A stretch of DNA of 64,000 nucleotides. It comes from Caproicibacter fermentans (lineage in GTDB: Bacteria; Bacillota; Clostridia; Oscillospirales; Acutalibacteraceae). This document shows positions 52,296 to 61,111 of this stretch, in pieces (positions within the stretch are counted from its first letter, which is position 1; every line of letters starts with the position of its first letter). The position numbers were made by a program, and so were the translations under genes. The DNA lies in contig NZ_VWXL01000053.1 of NCBI RefSeq assembly GCF_009746625.1, positions 62,001 to 126,000 on the forward strand, given 5' to 3'. The notes under the pieces are model-generated. The model searched no databases and had not been told where the DNA came from. It saw only the letters and a list, made by a program, of their open reading frames with translations.

Positions 52296-53363
52296 TTAGG
52301 CTTTTTCCAGAGCCAGTTCGATCAGCCGGTCGAGAAGTCCGCCGTAGGAGAGACCGGAGGCCTCCCAAAGCTTCGGATACATGCTGATTGGGGTGAAGCC
52401 GGGGATCGTGTTCAATTCGTTGAGCAGAATCTCCGTCTTGCCCCGCACAAAGAAATCCACTCGGGCAAACCCGCGGCAGCCCAGAGTACGGTAGGCTCTG
52501 ACGGCGATTGCGCGCAGTTCCTGAGTCACTTCGTCGGAAAGGCGCGCCGGGATATACAGCCTCGATTTTCCGGATTTGTATTTGTCGTCATAATCATAGA
52601 AAGCGGCGGAAGCGGCAATCTCGCCGATCAGCGCGGCGGCCTCCGGCTCTTCGTTGCCCAGTACCGCGCATTCCACTTCCTGCCCGGATACGGCTTCCTC
52701 CACCAGAATTTTTTCACCTTCCGTCGCAGCCAGTCTGACTGCGGCGTCCAGTTCCTCTTCGCTGTTTACGCGGCTGACTCCGACGGAGGACCCGGAACCC
52801 GCGGGTTTTACAAAAACCGGGTAACCGAGCCTCGCGCCGATTTTAATGCGAACTTTATCAGGGTTCTTTAAATATCTGGAATAATAGAACCATAGGTACT
52901 GTGCCTGTTTGATGCCGACGCCGGCTAAAAGCGTGTGGGTGACCGCCTTATCCATGCACACGGCGGAGCTGAGGGTTCCGCAGCCGACAAACGGAAGTCC
53001 GGAAAGCTGCAGAAGGCCCTGGACGGTTCCGTCCTCTCCGTTTCTGCCGTGCAGAACGGGGAACACACAGTCGACTTTCAGAATTTCGGTTCGGTCCGGC
53101 CCGCACACGGCGAAACCGGCAGCTCCCCGGTCCGGGGTCAGGTAAGCGGGACGCTTTTGTTCGCTTTGTTCCCATTTTCCGTCGGGAATGGAATCCAGCG
53201 GTCCCTCATAAAGATACCACCGCCCGTCCTTGGTAATTCCGATACGGTAGATTTCGTATTTCTCCTTGGAAAGATTGCTGATCACAGAATACGCGGAAAC
53301 GCGGGAAACCTCGTGTTCAGAAGAACAGCCGCCAAACAGGACGGCAATTTTTTTACGGTTCAT
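52296..53363 (-). CDS. ddl: D-alanine--D-alanine ligase
   Basis: 355 residues from ATG 53363 (MNRKKIAVLFGGCSSEHEVS), with GGAGG eight bases upstream. An ATP-grasp enzyme that makes the D-Ala-D-Ala end of peptidoglycan precursors. The Tyr of FYDYDDKYKSG marks the D-Ala-D-Ala type, not the D-lactate or D-serine types of vancomycin resistance. NELNTIPGFTPISMYP is present. Monocistronic. Confidence 0.95.
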   Translation of the reverse strand: MNRKKIAVLFGGCSSEHEVSRVSAYSVISNLSKEKYEIYRIGITKDGRWYLYEGPLDSIPDGKWEQSEQKRPAYLTPDRGAAGFAVCGPDRTEILKVDCVFPVLHGRNGEDGTVQGLLQLSGLPFVGCGTLSSAVCMDKAVTHTLLAGVGIKQAQYLWFYYSRYLKNPDKVRIKIGARLGYPVFVKPAGSGSSVGVSRVNSEEELDAAVRLAATEGEKILVEEAVSGQEVECAVLGNEEPEAAALIGEIAASAAFYDYDDKYKSGKSRLYIPARLSDEVTQELRAIAVRAYRTLGCRGFARVDFFVRGKTEILLNELNTIPGFTPISMYPKLWEASGLSYGGLLDRLIELALEKA

Positions 53364-53538
53364 TCCTTCATCCTCCATTGCAGCACCTGCTTTGCAATTC
53401 CGCAAACAGTCCTGCAGAGCAGCATTTTTAAAAAAGCAGGCTTTGTGCAAACAGAATTCTACAAATATATATGATAGCACAACGCCGCCGCGCACGCAAT
53501 CGCTTATTTCCGGAAATACGGACCTTATAAATTGTATG

Positions 53539-53567
53539 GTGACAAAAAAATGTTTATGTAGTATAAT
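53539..53567 (+). promoter_or_regulatory. Promoter of the unknown gene before the ribosomal cluster
   Basis: GTGACA, 17-base spacer, TATAAT, about 100 bases upstream of ATG 53671. Confidence 0.75.
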
Positions 53568-53670
53568 CAAGTATAATTACTGTCTGTAAGCAAAAAATTG
53601 AACGGAAATGGAACGGAAAGTTTAGATAAAAAGTTAGGTTAAAGTTGAGATTCGGGAGTGAACGAACCAT

Positions 53671-54462
53671 ATGGATCAAAAAGTATTTGAAATGGTGACG
53701 GGCAGTGTTGAAACGGCCCTGAACGGCCAGGGGTTCCGCAGAACGGAAGGCGAAGTAAAAAAGGAAGAAGGGCGCGAGGTCCTGTTCCTCGGGGAAGGAG
53801 CCGCCTACAGCGTTCTGTATCAGGAGAACGGCAAGCGCTTTACGCTGCGTACCTGCGACATGGACGGCGAGGAGCCGAACGGCCAGTGGAAAACCCTTTC
53901 CATGTGGCTTTACGACCCGGATACTGACACGCCGGCTCAGGCACAGAGTATTGTGGAGGATTTTACGGAAACCCTCACCGGCCCAAAGCAGACGGCGGCG
54001 GTTAAAGCGAGAAAAAAACGCAAAAAGGACGACGACAATAACGTCGATCCGCTGTTCTTTTTCAATCGGTTTCTCGGGCTGTTTCCCGAACTGAAGGATG
54101 AGCTGAATGAAGAAAAAGCCGTTTACGGCGACGTCCGGTCGGTTACGTTTGCAAGGGAACGGCTTCTTCCGAAGATCAACGCCCTGGTGAACAACCCGGC
54201 GGAAAAAGACCGCATTGCGCGCTGCTGCCAGCTCTTGAACGACCTCTATATCGCGGGCGATATGGACGTGAGGTCCATCATCACGATTGTCGTCCTCAAT
54301 GGGATCGAAGGGGAAAGGGCCGTTGAGGGCGTTCGTGCCCAGATGAACGAGGATCTGCTGAAAAGCTACAAATCCGCCCTGAAGATGAAGGGCAAAAAAG
54401 TAAAGCCGGAAAAGAAAAAGAAGCCGAAAAAATTCACGGCGGATTCCTTGCTCAACCGCTGA
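53671..54462 (+). CDS. Unknown soluble protein
   Basis: 263 residues; no family recognised. The N-terminal about 110 residues look like an alpha/beta domain (EVLFLGEGAAYSVLYQENGK, TLSMWLYDPDT). A short lysine/aspartate-rich hinge (KARKKRKKDDDNN) follows, then an alpha-helical domain (about 125-235), and a very basic tail (KGKKVKPEKKKKPKKF) that could bind nucleic acid. It has its own promoter and sits upstream of rpmG-secE-nusG. Confidence 0.75.
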   Translation: MDQKVFEMVTGSVETALNGQGFRRTEGEVKKEEGREVLFLGEGAAYSVLYQENGKRFTLRTCDMDGEEPNGQWKTLSMWLYDPDTDTPAQAQSIVEDFTETLTGPKQTAAVKARKKRKKDDDNNVDPLFFFNRFLGLFPELKDELNEEKAVYGDVRSVTFARERLLPKINALVNNPAEKDRIARCCQLLNDLYIAGDMDVRSIITIVVLNGIEGERAVEGVRAQMNEDLLKSYKSALKMKGKKVKPEKKKKPKKFTADSLLNR

Positions 54463-54490
54463 CGATTCCTATGACTCCGAAACAAGGAAA

Positions 54491-54535
54491 GCACAGCCGT
54501 AAAGAAGGTTAACGTTTTGCGGCTGCGCGCCTTTT
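54491..54535 (+). terminator. Likely terminator after the unknown gene
   Basis: CAGCCGTAAA pairs with TTTTGCGGCTG (one wobble) across a short loop; a CTTTTTC tract follows a few bases later. Confidence 0.5.
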
Positions 54536-54595
54536 TCAGAATCGGTCCAAAATGGGAAAATGTGTAAAAAATATAAAATGATTACTAAAAAAAAC

Positions 54596-54624
54596 TTGAC
54601 AGAAAAAAACGATTGTGCTATGAT
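54596..54624 (+). promoter_or_regulatory. Promoter of rpmG-secE-nusG
   Basis: TTGACA, 17-base spacer, TATGAT, about 110 bases upstream of rpmG. Confidence 0.85.
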
Positions 54625-54733
54625 GTCTATACCTCGATAAAGGGGTTATTTTTTTGTGCCCGTTTATTTTGAGGGAGGCCGAAGCTTCTTTCAGGGGCTT
54701 AAAAATTTTTTCCGTACAGCGGGAGGTGCCGTC

Positions 54734-54883
54734 ATGAGAACCAAGGTAACATTAGCCTGCACAGAATGCAAACAGCGCAACTATGACACGATGAAGAACA
54801 AAAAGAATGATCCGGACAGGCTTGAGATGACCAAGTACTGCAGGTTCTGCAGGAAACATACGCTTCACAGAGAAACGAAGTAA
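54734..54883 (+). CDS. rpmG: Ribosomal protein L33 (zinc type)
   Basis: 49 residues from ATG 54734 ([17 protein letters not shown]), with a GGGAGG ribosome site. Four cysteines (Cys9, Cys12, Cys36, Cys39) make it the zinc-containing form. First gene of rpmG-secE-nusG. Confidence 0.97.
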   Translation: MRTKVTLACTECKQRNYDTMKNKKNDPDRLEMTKYCRFCRKHTLHRETK

Positions 54884-54908
54884 TCCGGACGGAGGGACAA
54901 AAGAAATT

Positions 54909-55145
54909 ATGGCCGATAAAAGTGGAAAGAAAGAAAACTTCTTTACCAAAGCTGGCAAAAGTATTTCTAAATTCTTTCGCGAAACCAAAAGCGAAGCCAA
55001 GAAAATGGTCTGGCCCACCCCGCGGTCGGTATTCAAAAACACCGGCGTCGTTCTGGCGACCATTATCGTAATCGGATTGTTTGTTTTCGGACTGGACACG
55101 CTGCTGGTCAACCTGCTCGGGCTGATTATGAACGTCGCAAAATAA
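54909..55145 (+). CDS. secE: Preprotein translocase subunit SecE
   Basis: 78 residues. A basic, amphipathic N-terminus (FRETKSEAKKMVWPTPRSV) is followed by the single membrane helix of the Gram-positive SecE type. It clamps SecY in the translocon. Between rpmG and nusG as usual. Confidence 0.96.
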   Translation: MADKSGKKENFFTKAGKSISKFFRETKSEAKKMVWPTPRSVFKNTGVVLATIIVIGLFVFGLDTLLVNLLGLIMNVAK

Positions 55146-55168
55146 TCTGAAGAAGCGGAGGGTTTTCT

Positions 55169-55690
55169 TTGCCAGAGGAAGCAAGATGGTATGTGGTCCA
55201 CACCTATTCCGGCTATGAAAACAAGGTAGCCTCCAATCTTGAAAAAACGGTGGAAAACCGCCAGCTTCACGACCTGATCCAGCAGATTCTGGTTCCGACC
55301 GAAACCGTCACCGAAATCAAAGATGACAAAAAACGCGATGTGGAGCGGAAGATCTTCCCCGGCTATGTCCTTGTAAAAATGATTTTAACCGACGAGTCCT
55401 GGTATGTGGTGCGGAATATCCGCGGCTGCACCGGATTCGTAGGCCCATCCTCAAAACCGATTCCCTTAACGGATGAGGAAGTGGCAAGGCTTGGCGTTGA
55501 GAAAAGAGAGATTGAGGTTTCCTACGATGTCGGCGATTCGGTCCAGATTATCGACGGCCCGCTGGAAGGGTTTGTCGGTGTTGTGGAAGAAGTCGACAAG
55601 GAAAAGAACCGGGTTCACGTTACGGTGTCCATGTTTGGGCGCGAAACGCCGGTTGAGCTTGAGCTGAACCAGGCTCAGGCGATGGAATGA
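55169..55690 (+). CDS. nusG: Transcription termination/antitermination protein NusG
   Basis: 173 residues from TTG 55169 (GGAGG upstream at normal spacing). The NGN domain has WYVVHTYSGYENKVASNLE and KIFPGYVLVKM; the KOW domain has VGDSVQIIDGPLEGFVGVVEEVD. Binds RNA polymerase and links it to ribosomes. Confidence 0.97.
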   Translation: MPEEARWYVVHTYSGYENKVASNLEKTVENRQLHDLIQQILVPTETVTEIKDDKKRDVERKIFPGYVLVKMILTDESWYVVRNIRGCTGFVGPSSKPIPLTDEEVARLGVEKREIEVSYDVGDSVQIIDGPLEGFVGVVEEVDKEKNRVHVTVSMFGRETPVELELNQAQAME

Positions 55691-55804
55691 TTTTATTTTT
55701 CGGTAATACGGCGGATTCCCCGCCTGTTATGAGGGGCATCACCCCTGTGGGAGGAACGGCGCAGCCGTTCCGCCATCAACCACGAATTTTGGAGGTGCAG
55801 TAAA
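55691..55804 (+). promoter_or_regulatory. Structured nusG-rplK intergenic leader
   Basis: 114 bases with a perfect GGAACGGC/GCCGTTCC hairpin (3-base loop) near 55755-55775 and a second weaker hairpin around GAGGGGCATCACCCC. No T-run follows, so it is not a terminator. It could be an L11/L1-type translational control site; the family is not identified. Confidence 0.4.
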
Positions 55805-56230
55805 ATGGCTCAGAAGGTTACGGGCTTTATTAAGCTCCAGATACCTGCCGGCAAAGCTACGCCGGCGCCGCCGGTAGGACCTGCGCTTGGTCAGCACGGC
55901 GTTAACATTATGGCGTTTACAAAAGAATTCAACGAGCGCACAAAAGGCGAAGCGGGAATGATCATCCCGGTTGTCATCACGGTATACGCCGACCGCTCGT
56001 TTACGTTTATCACCAAGACGCCGCCCGCCGCGGTCCTGATCAAAAAGGCATGCGGAATCGAAACGGCTTCCGGTCAGCCGAACAAAACCAAGGTGGCTAA
56101 AATTACCCGTGAGCAGATCCGTAAGATCGCCGAGACCAAGATGCCCGATCTGAACGCGTCTTCCATTGAATCGGCCATGAGCATGGTCGCCGGAACCGCG
56201 CGCAGCATGGGTGTTGAAGTCGCGGACTGA
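55805..56230 (+). CDS. rplK: Ribosomal protein L11
   Basis: 141 residues; [30 protein letters not shown] is the N-terminal hallmark, split by a flexible linker from the rRNA-binding C-terminal domain. GGAGGTG precedes the ATG. It contributes to the GTPase-associated centre. Confidence 0.97.
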   Translation: MAQKVTGFIKLQIPAGKATPAPPVGPALGQHGVNIMAFTKEFNERTKGEAGMIIPVVITVYADRSFTFITKTPPAAVLIKKACGIETASGQPNKTKVAKITREQIRKIAETKMPDLNASSIESAMSMVAGTARSMGVEVAD

Positions 56231-56292
56231 TCAAAGGCCCAGGTGGGAGGAAGTATGAATCCGATTTTACCACTTCACAGGGAGGATAACCA

Positions 56293-56988
56293 ATGAAACA
56301 CGGAAAAAAATACAACAACAGCGCAAAGCTGATTGACCGTTCCAGCCTTTATGACGCGAATGAGGCCCTTGATCTTTGCGTAAAGACCGGCACGGCAAAA
56401 TTTGACGAGAGCGTCGAAATTCACGTAAAGCTCGGCGTTGACAGCCGCCATGCGGACCAGCAGGTGCGCGGCGCCATCGTTCTTCCGAACGGAACCGGCA
56501 AAACCGTGCGCGTGCTCGCACTCTGCAAAGGCGATGCGGCGAAAGAAGCCGAAGCGGCCGGAGCTGAGTACGTCGGAGCCGAGGAAATGGTTCAGAAGAT
56601 TCAGAGCGAGAACTGGATGGATTTTGACGTCCTGATCACCACGCCCGACATGATGGGCCAGGTCGGGCGCTTGGGTAAAATTCTCGGTCCCCGCGGACTG
56701 ATGCCGAACCCGAAGGCCGGAACCGTTACCCGCGAGATTGGAAAGGCAATTACCGAAGCGAAAGCCGGTAAGATCGAGTACCGGCTCGACAAGTCCAATA
56801 TTATTCACTGCGTTATCGGCAAGGTTTCTTTCGGCAGCGAGAAGCTCCGCGAGAATTTCGACGCCCTGCTCGGCGCGATTGTCAAGGCGAAGCCGGCGGC
56901 CGCAAAGGGCCAGTATATTAAGTCCTGCGTTGTCGCGTCCACGATGGGCCCCGGCGTGAAAATTAACCCGAACAAATTCGGCGTTTGA
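56293..56988 (+). CDS. rplA: Ribosomal protein L1
   Basis: 231 residues; [20 protein letters not shown] and [17 protein letters not shown] are conserved. Forms the L1 stalk and can bind its own mRNA. Confidence 0.97.
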   Translation: MKHGKKYNNSAKLIDRSSLYDANEALDLCVKTGTAKFDESVEIHVKLGVDSRHADQQVRGAIVLPNGTGKTVRVLALCKGDAAKEAEAAGAEYVGAEEMVQKIQSENWMDFDVLITTPDMMGQVGRLGKILGPRGLMPNPKAGTVTREIGKAITEAKAGKIEYRLDKSNIIHCVIGKVSFGSEKLRENFDALLGAIVKAKPAAAKGQYIKSCVVASTMGPGVKINPNKFGV

Positions 56989-56994
56989 TTTTTA

Positions 56995-57023
56995 TTGACA
57001 TTCACTGTTTTCTCTGTTATAAT
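56995..57023 (+). promoter_or_regulatory. Internal promoter for rplJ-rplL
   Basis: TTGACA, 17-base spacer, TATAAT, just after the rplA stop codon. It allows separate transcription of the L10/L12 genes. Confidence 0.88.
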
Positions 57024-57052
57024 AATTGAAAACAATAGTTTTTTCTTTATTC

Positions 57053-57107
57053 AAAGACAGCAGGCGCTGTATGCTTAATGGATTTTCCGGCCTGCCGAGA
57101 ATAAGGT
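57053..57107 (+). promoter_or_regulatory. Ribosomal protein L10 leader
   Basis: AAAGACAGCAGGCG, then CTTAATGG, then GGCCTGCCGAGA, the features of the Firmicute L10 leader that binds the L10(L12)4 complex. The attenuator hairpin at 57129-57163 follows. Confidence 0.85.
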
Positions 57108-57128
57108 TCGATATGCATTTGTGTGTTG

Positions 57129-57163
57129 AAGGCCTTTTCTGCGGCAGCGGGAAAGGCCTTTTA
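57129..57163 (+). terminator. Attenuator after the L10 leader
   Basis: AAGGCCTTTTC pairs with GGAAAGGCCTT around a 10-base loop, followed by TTACG. Suits feedback of L10 on its own operon. Confidence 0.75.
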
Positions 57164-57201
57164 CGTTGCGTGTTGATCTGAAACAACGGAGGTGAATCTA
57201 T

Positions 57202-57738
57202 TTGCCAAGTGAAAAGATTTTGGAAGGGAAAAAGCAGGCTGTCTCCCAGCTTTCCGAAAGCCTGAAAGCAGCCCATACGGGCGTTATCGTAAACTATAAA
57301 GGGATCACGGTGGAAGCCGACACCAAGCTTCGCAGGGAACTGCGTGAAGCAGGCTGCCAGTACAAGGTCGTCAAGAATACTCTTCTGCGTCTGGCGCTGC
57401 AGGAATCCGGCATTTCCGGTCTTGACGGTGTTCTGGAAGGGACAACCGCGATTGCCGTCCATTCGGAAGATTATGTCGCGCCGGCCAAGATCCTTGCGGG
57501 CTACGCCGATAAGAGCGACACTTTTAAAATCAAGGCCGGTTTTATTGACGGGAAGGTCGCGACCGCGGACGAAATCAAAACTCTCGCGTCCCTGCCCTCG
57601 AAAGAGGAACTGGTCGCTCAGGCTCTTCGCGGCTTGAACGCGCCGATTACCGGTTTGGTCACCGTTCTCAACGGTACGATCAAGGGACTGGTGGTTGCTC
57701 TGAACGCAATCGCCGAAAAACAACAGGCATCCGCTTAA
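57202..57738 (+). CDS. rplJ: Ribosomal protein L10
   Basis: 178 residues from TTG 57202, with GGAGGTGA upstream. PSEKILEGKKQAVSQLSESL opens the family fold; VNYKGITVEADTKLRRELRE is rRNA-binding. The C-terminal helix binds L7/L12 dimers. Confidence 0.96.
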   Translation: MPSEKILEGKKQAVSQLSESLKAAHTGVIVNYKGITVEADTKLRRELREAGCQYKVVKNTLLRLALQESGISGLDGVLEGTTAIAVHSEDYVAPAKILAGYADKSDTFKIKAGFIDGKVATADEIKTLASLPSKEELVAQALRGLNAPITGLVTVLNGTIKGLVVALNAIAEKQQASA

Positions 57739-57769
57739 AAAAATATATTAATTTGGAGGTTTCTATCTT

Positions 57770-58144
57770 ATGTCTGATAAAGTTGCAAAGCTGATTGAAG
57801 ATGTAAAATCCCTTACGGTTCTTGAGCTCTCCGAGCTCGTCAAAGCTCTTGAAGAAGAATTCGGCGTATCCGCCGCCGCTCCGGTTGCTGTTGCCGCCGC
57901 TCCGGCTGCCGCCGCTGCCGCCGCAGAAGAGAAGACCGAATTTGATGTTATCCTGAAGTCCGCCGGTGCGCAGAAGATTCAGGTTATCAAGGCTGTTCGT
58001 GAGATTACGGGCCTTGGCCTGAAGGAAGCGAAAGAACTCGTTGACGGCGCTCCGAAAGCTGTCAAGGAAGGCGTTTCCAAAGACGACGCGGAAGCAATGA
58101 AGGAAAAACTTACAGGCGCAGGCGCAGAAGTAGAAGTAAAGTAA
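57770..58144 (+). CDS. rplL: Ribosomal protein L7/L12
   Basis: 124 residues; N-terminal dimerisation segment, an Ala-rich hinge (about 43-52) and the C-terminal [20 protein letters not shown] factor-binding domain. TTGGAGG precedes the ATG. Confidence 0.97.
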   Translation: MSDKVAKLIEDVKSLTVLELSELVKALEEEFGVSAAAPVAVAAAPAAAAAAAEEKTEFDVILKSAGAQKIQVIKAVREITGLGLKEAKELVDGAPKAVKEGVSKDDAEAMKEKLTGAGAEVEVK

Positions 58145-58192
58145 GTTTCGTTCATCTGTTGTTCTCCTGTACCATAAAACGGGAAAAAAGAA

Positions 58193-58234
58193 CCGCCCCG
58201 GCAATCCTGTGGATTGTTTGGGGCGGCCTTTTTC
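58193..58234 (+). terminator. Terminator of the rplJ-rplL operon
   Basis: CCGCCCC and GGGGCGG arms around a T/A-rich loop, then CCTTTTTCTG. Confidence 0.88.
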
Positions 58235-58362
58235 TGTTTGGTCTTGCAAAATAATAAAAGTTTTCGTACAATGTTTTTAATCCTATTTTAATGATCCTCA
58301 AATTGTCCTTAAAGTCGTTCCTGTTACTCTAGAGATACAGAAACGAAGGAGGAACAAATCAA

Positions 58363-58911
58363 ATGGTTACTTTGGAGCAGGTTGAAAAATTGAAGGAACG
58401 GGCGAATGTAAGCTATGATGAGGCGAAGGCGGCGCTGGAAGCTACCGGCGGCGATCTTTTGGAAGCGCTGATTTATCTGGAGAAGCAGGGCAAAGTGAAA
58501 ACTCCCCGGGGAAATGGGTTTTACAGCAGCGCGGAAGAGATTCCGCGCGACAGCGAAAAACAGGCGCGGGGTGAATTCCGTGGAGCGGACAGGGGAGAGA
58601 GCTTTTCCGGGCTGCTGAAACGGATCGGCAGGTTTTGCCTCAAATTGATCCAAAAGGGAAACAGCAACACGTTTGAGGTTTTGAAGGGAAACGAGTGCAA
58701 GGCTTCCATTCCGGTAACGGTTCTTGTGCTGCTGCTTGTTTTCGCATTCTGGGTTTCGCTTCCGCTGATGATAGTCGGTTTGTTCTTCGGTCTGCGCTAT
58801 CGCTTTCAGGGGCCGGACCTTGGCAAGGATTCCGTCAATCACGCCATGGACAGTGTGGCGAACGCGACGGACGATTTGAAAAAATCGATCTGCGAGGATA
58901 AAAAAAATTGA
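58363..58911 (+). CDS. DUF4342 protein with UBA-like N-terminus
   Basis: 182 residues. Residues 1-45 (LEQVEKLKERANVSYDEAKAALEATGGDLLEALIYL) resemble the UBA-like helical bundle of EF-Ts, followed by a charged linker. A DUF4342 region (about 95-160) holds one or two membrane helices (SIPVTVLVLLLVFAFWVS, LPLMIVGLFFGLRY). Function unknown. It is 7 bases before a two-component system and likely co-transcribed with it. Confidence 0.85.
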   Translation: MVTLEQVEKLKERANVSYDEAKAALEATGGDLLEALIYLEKQGKVKTPRGNGFYSSAEEIPRDSEKQARGEFRGADRGESFSGLLKRIGRFCLKLIQKGNSNTFEVLKGNECKASIPVTVLVLLLVFAFWVSLPLMIVGLFFGLRYRFQGPDLGKDSVNHAMDSVANATDDLKKSICEDKKN

Positions 58912-58918
58912 GTGCCGG

Positions 58919-59608
58919 GTGGTGAATCGGTTGGGCAGGAAAATTCTGATTGTGGAAGACGAGCAGAAGATCGCGCGGTTTATCGAAATGGAGCTGAATT
59001 ACGAGGGCTATGCGACTGAAAAGGCGGCGGACGGACGCACCGGGCTGGAGCTTGCCGAGACAGGCGGCTTTGACTTGATCCTGCTGGATCTGATGCTTCC
59101 CGGAATGAGCGGTATGGAGGTCCTGCGAAGGATCCGCCGCTCCTCCGATGTTCCGGTGATCGTGCTGACCGCAAGGGACAGCACAATGGATAAAGTTTCC
59201 GGACTCGACGGCGGCGCGGATGATTACATTACAAAGCCGTTCGCAACAGAAGAGCTCCTTGCCAGAATTCGCAGCGCCCTGCGAAAAAGCTCACCGGCGG
59301 AAAGCGAACAGCTTTCCGCTTTCGGCGTTGTACTGGATCCTGCGCGCCGGAAAGTAACCGTGAACGGAAATTCCGTTCCGCTGACCAAGCGCGAATTCGA
59401 TCTGCTCTGTTACCTGATGAAAAACAAAGGCGTGGTTTTGTCGCGGGAAGTCCTGCTGGAAAATGTCTGGGGCTATGAGTATGAAGGGGAGACCAACGCC
59501 GTGGACGTTTTTGTCCGTTTTTTACGTTCCAAAATCGACGACGTATACGGAATCAGGCTGATTTCCACGGTACGCGGCGTCGGTTATGTGATAAAAGATG
59601 AAGAATGA
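58919..59608 (+). CDS. OmpR/PhoB-family response regulator
   Basis: 229 residues; start among GTG 58919, GTG 58922 or TTG 58931. Receiver domain with phospho-acceptor Asp in LILLDLMLPG, then a winged-helix domain (TKREFDLLCYLMKN, YEGETNAVDVFVRFLRSKI, VRGVGYVI). Overlaps the kinase gene by 11 bases. Confidence 0.95.
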   Translation: MVNRLGRKILIVEDEQKIARFIEMELNYEGYATEKAADGRTGLELAETGGFDLILLDLMLPGMSGMEVLRRIRRSSDVPVIVLTARDSTMDKVSGLDGGADDYITKPFATEELLARIRSALRKSSPAESEQLSAFGVVLDPARRKVTVNGNSVPLTKREFDLLCYLMKNKGVVLSREVLLENVWGYEYEGETNAVDVFVRFLRSKIDDVYGIRLISTVRGVGYVIKDEE

Positions 59609-61070
59609 TACGCCGAAAACCGGAAAAGAGCCTCCCGAGGACCGCGCCAGACGGTCGATCGTATTTCGGCTGAACACGGTTTTTTTCTTCGAAATGATCG
59701 GAATTTTTCTGGCGCTCGATCTGCTGTTTACCGCTTCTCTGTTCCTTGTTTCGGCCGGTCAGGCGGAGCGTGCCGCCGTCCTCGCGGTTTCCGCCTTTGA
59801 ACGCAAAGAATCGGACGTTTTCCAGGGCGGCGGAGTGACGGTGAGGGAAAGCGGGACAAAGCCGGACGGCACGGCGATACCGGCTTTTCTCGGCAGGCTG
59901 TTTTATGACCCGTCGCTGTCGGGGGAGCGCTATTTGACCTACCCGGAAAGCAGCGGCGCTTCCCTGCTTCACCGGCTTGACGGAATGGCTTACGCGCTTG
60001 CTCTTCGGAAAAACGGGCGGGACTGCGTCGTCACGGTCGATTTAAGCGGCGAGGTTCATCAGGGGAAAACGGTTTTAATCCTTCTCCTGGCCGCCGAGCT
60101 GCTGCTGCTTTTTTTCGGTCTGCGGTCGCGCGCGGGAAGAATCCGAAAAACGCTGCGTCCGATTGCCGAGCTTGCCGAAACGGCCCGCAGACTGAACCAG
60201 TCCCGGCCGTTTACGCCTGAGGAGATCGAGACGCTCGCCGGGAAAATCAACGGGATCAACGCGTCGCGCCTGGACACCCGCATTGCGGTAAACAGCACGC
60301 AGGATGAACTCAAAAACCTTGCGGGTGCCATCAACTCGATGCTGGACAGGATCAACGAATCCTACCGCGCTCAGGTGCGCTTTGTCTCGGACGCCTCCCA
60401 TGAGCTTCGTACTCCGATCGCCGTGATTCAGGGGTACGTCAGCCTGCTGGACCGCTGGGGAAAGAACGACGAAAAAGCCCTTCAGGAGTCCATAGAGGCA
60501 ATCAAAAGCGAAACGGACAATATGAAGCAGCTGGTGGAGCAGCTGCTCTTTCTGGCCCGTGGAGACAACAATACGATGCTTTTGCAGAAAGAGCGGTTTG
60601 ACGTTTCCGTCCTTGCAAAACGGGTATTTCGCGAAACGAAGATGATTGACAAAGGGCACGATTACCTGCTTCAGGCGGAGCCTGCGCCGATCGAAGCGGA
60701 CGAGGCGCTGATTAAGCAGGCAATGCGGATTTTAGTGGACAATGCGGTGAAATATACGCCTGCCGGGGGCGCAATCCGAATTTCCGTCGCGAGCCGGGAC
60801 CGGGAGGTCCGCCTGACGGTTCAGGACGATGGAATCGGCATTGAGCCGGACGCGGTTCCAAGGGTTTTCGATCGCTTTTTCCGCACCGACGAATCCAGAG
60901 CCCGTGCCACCGGCGGCGCGGGGCTTGGGCTTTCTATCGCAAAGTGGATCGTCGAGCGTCACGGCGGACACATGGAGGTCCTGAGCCGTGAAAAAATCGG
61001 AACGCGAATTTCCCTTGTTCTGCCTGTAGCACAAGCGGAAAAAGAACCGGACACAGAGACGCCTGAATAG
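59598..61070 (+). CDS. Two-component sensor histidine kinase
   Basis: 490 residues. Two membrane helices (about 28-53 and 160-175) flank an extracellular sensor of about 100 residues. A HAMP-like linker and HisKA domain (SDASHELRTPIAVIQGYVSLL, phospho-His) lead to the ATPase domain (IVDNAVKYTP, VQDDGIGIEPDAVPRVFDRFF, GGAGLGLSIAKWIVERHGG). Paired with the regulator and the DUF4342 protein. Signal unknown. Confidence 0.95.
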   Translation: MKNDTPKTGKEPPEDRARRSIVFRLNTVFFFEMIGIFLALDLLFTASLFLVSAGQAERAAVLAVSAFERKESDVFQGGGVTVRESGTKPDGTAIPAFLGRLFYDPSLSGERYLTYPESSGASLLHRLDGMAYALALRKNGRDCVVTVDLSGEVHQGKTVLILLLAAELLLLFFGLRSRAGRIRKTLRPIAELAETARRLNQSRPFTPEEIETLAGKINGINASRLDTRIAVNSTQDELKNLAGAINSMLDRINESYRAQVRFVSDASHELRTPIAVIQGYVSLLDRWGKNDEKALQESIEAIKSETDNMKQLVEQLLFLARGDNNTMLLQKERFDVSVLAKRVFRETKMIDKGHDYLLQAEPAPIEADEALIKQAMRILVDNAVKYTPAGGAIRISVASRDREVRLTVQDDGIGIEPDAVPRVFDRFFRTDESRARATGGAGLGLSIAKWIVERHGGHMEVLSREKIGTRISLVLPVAQAEKEPDTETPE

Positions 61071-61093
61071 GCGTTTCGGCGTCCGGTTCTTTT
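61043..61093 (+). terminator. Terminator of the DUF4342-two-component operon
   Basis: AGAACCGGAC and GTCCGGTTCT arms enclose an inner ACGCC/GGCGT hairpin, followed by TTTTGG. It overlaps the end of the kinase gene. Confidence 0.85.
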
Positions 61094-61111
61094 GGGTACC
61101 GACGCGGCTGA

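Noticed and set aside
52296-53363. Vancomycin-resistance-type ligase
   Set aside because: The Tyr in FYDYDDKY and the lack of vanH/vanX neighbours indicate a housekeeping D-Ala-D-Ala ligase.
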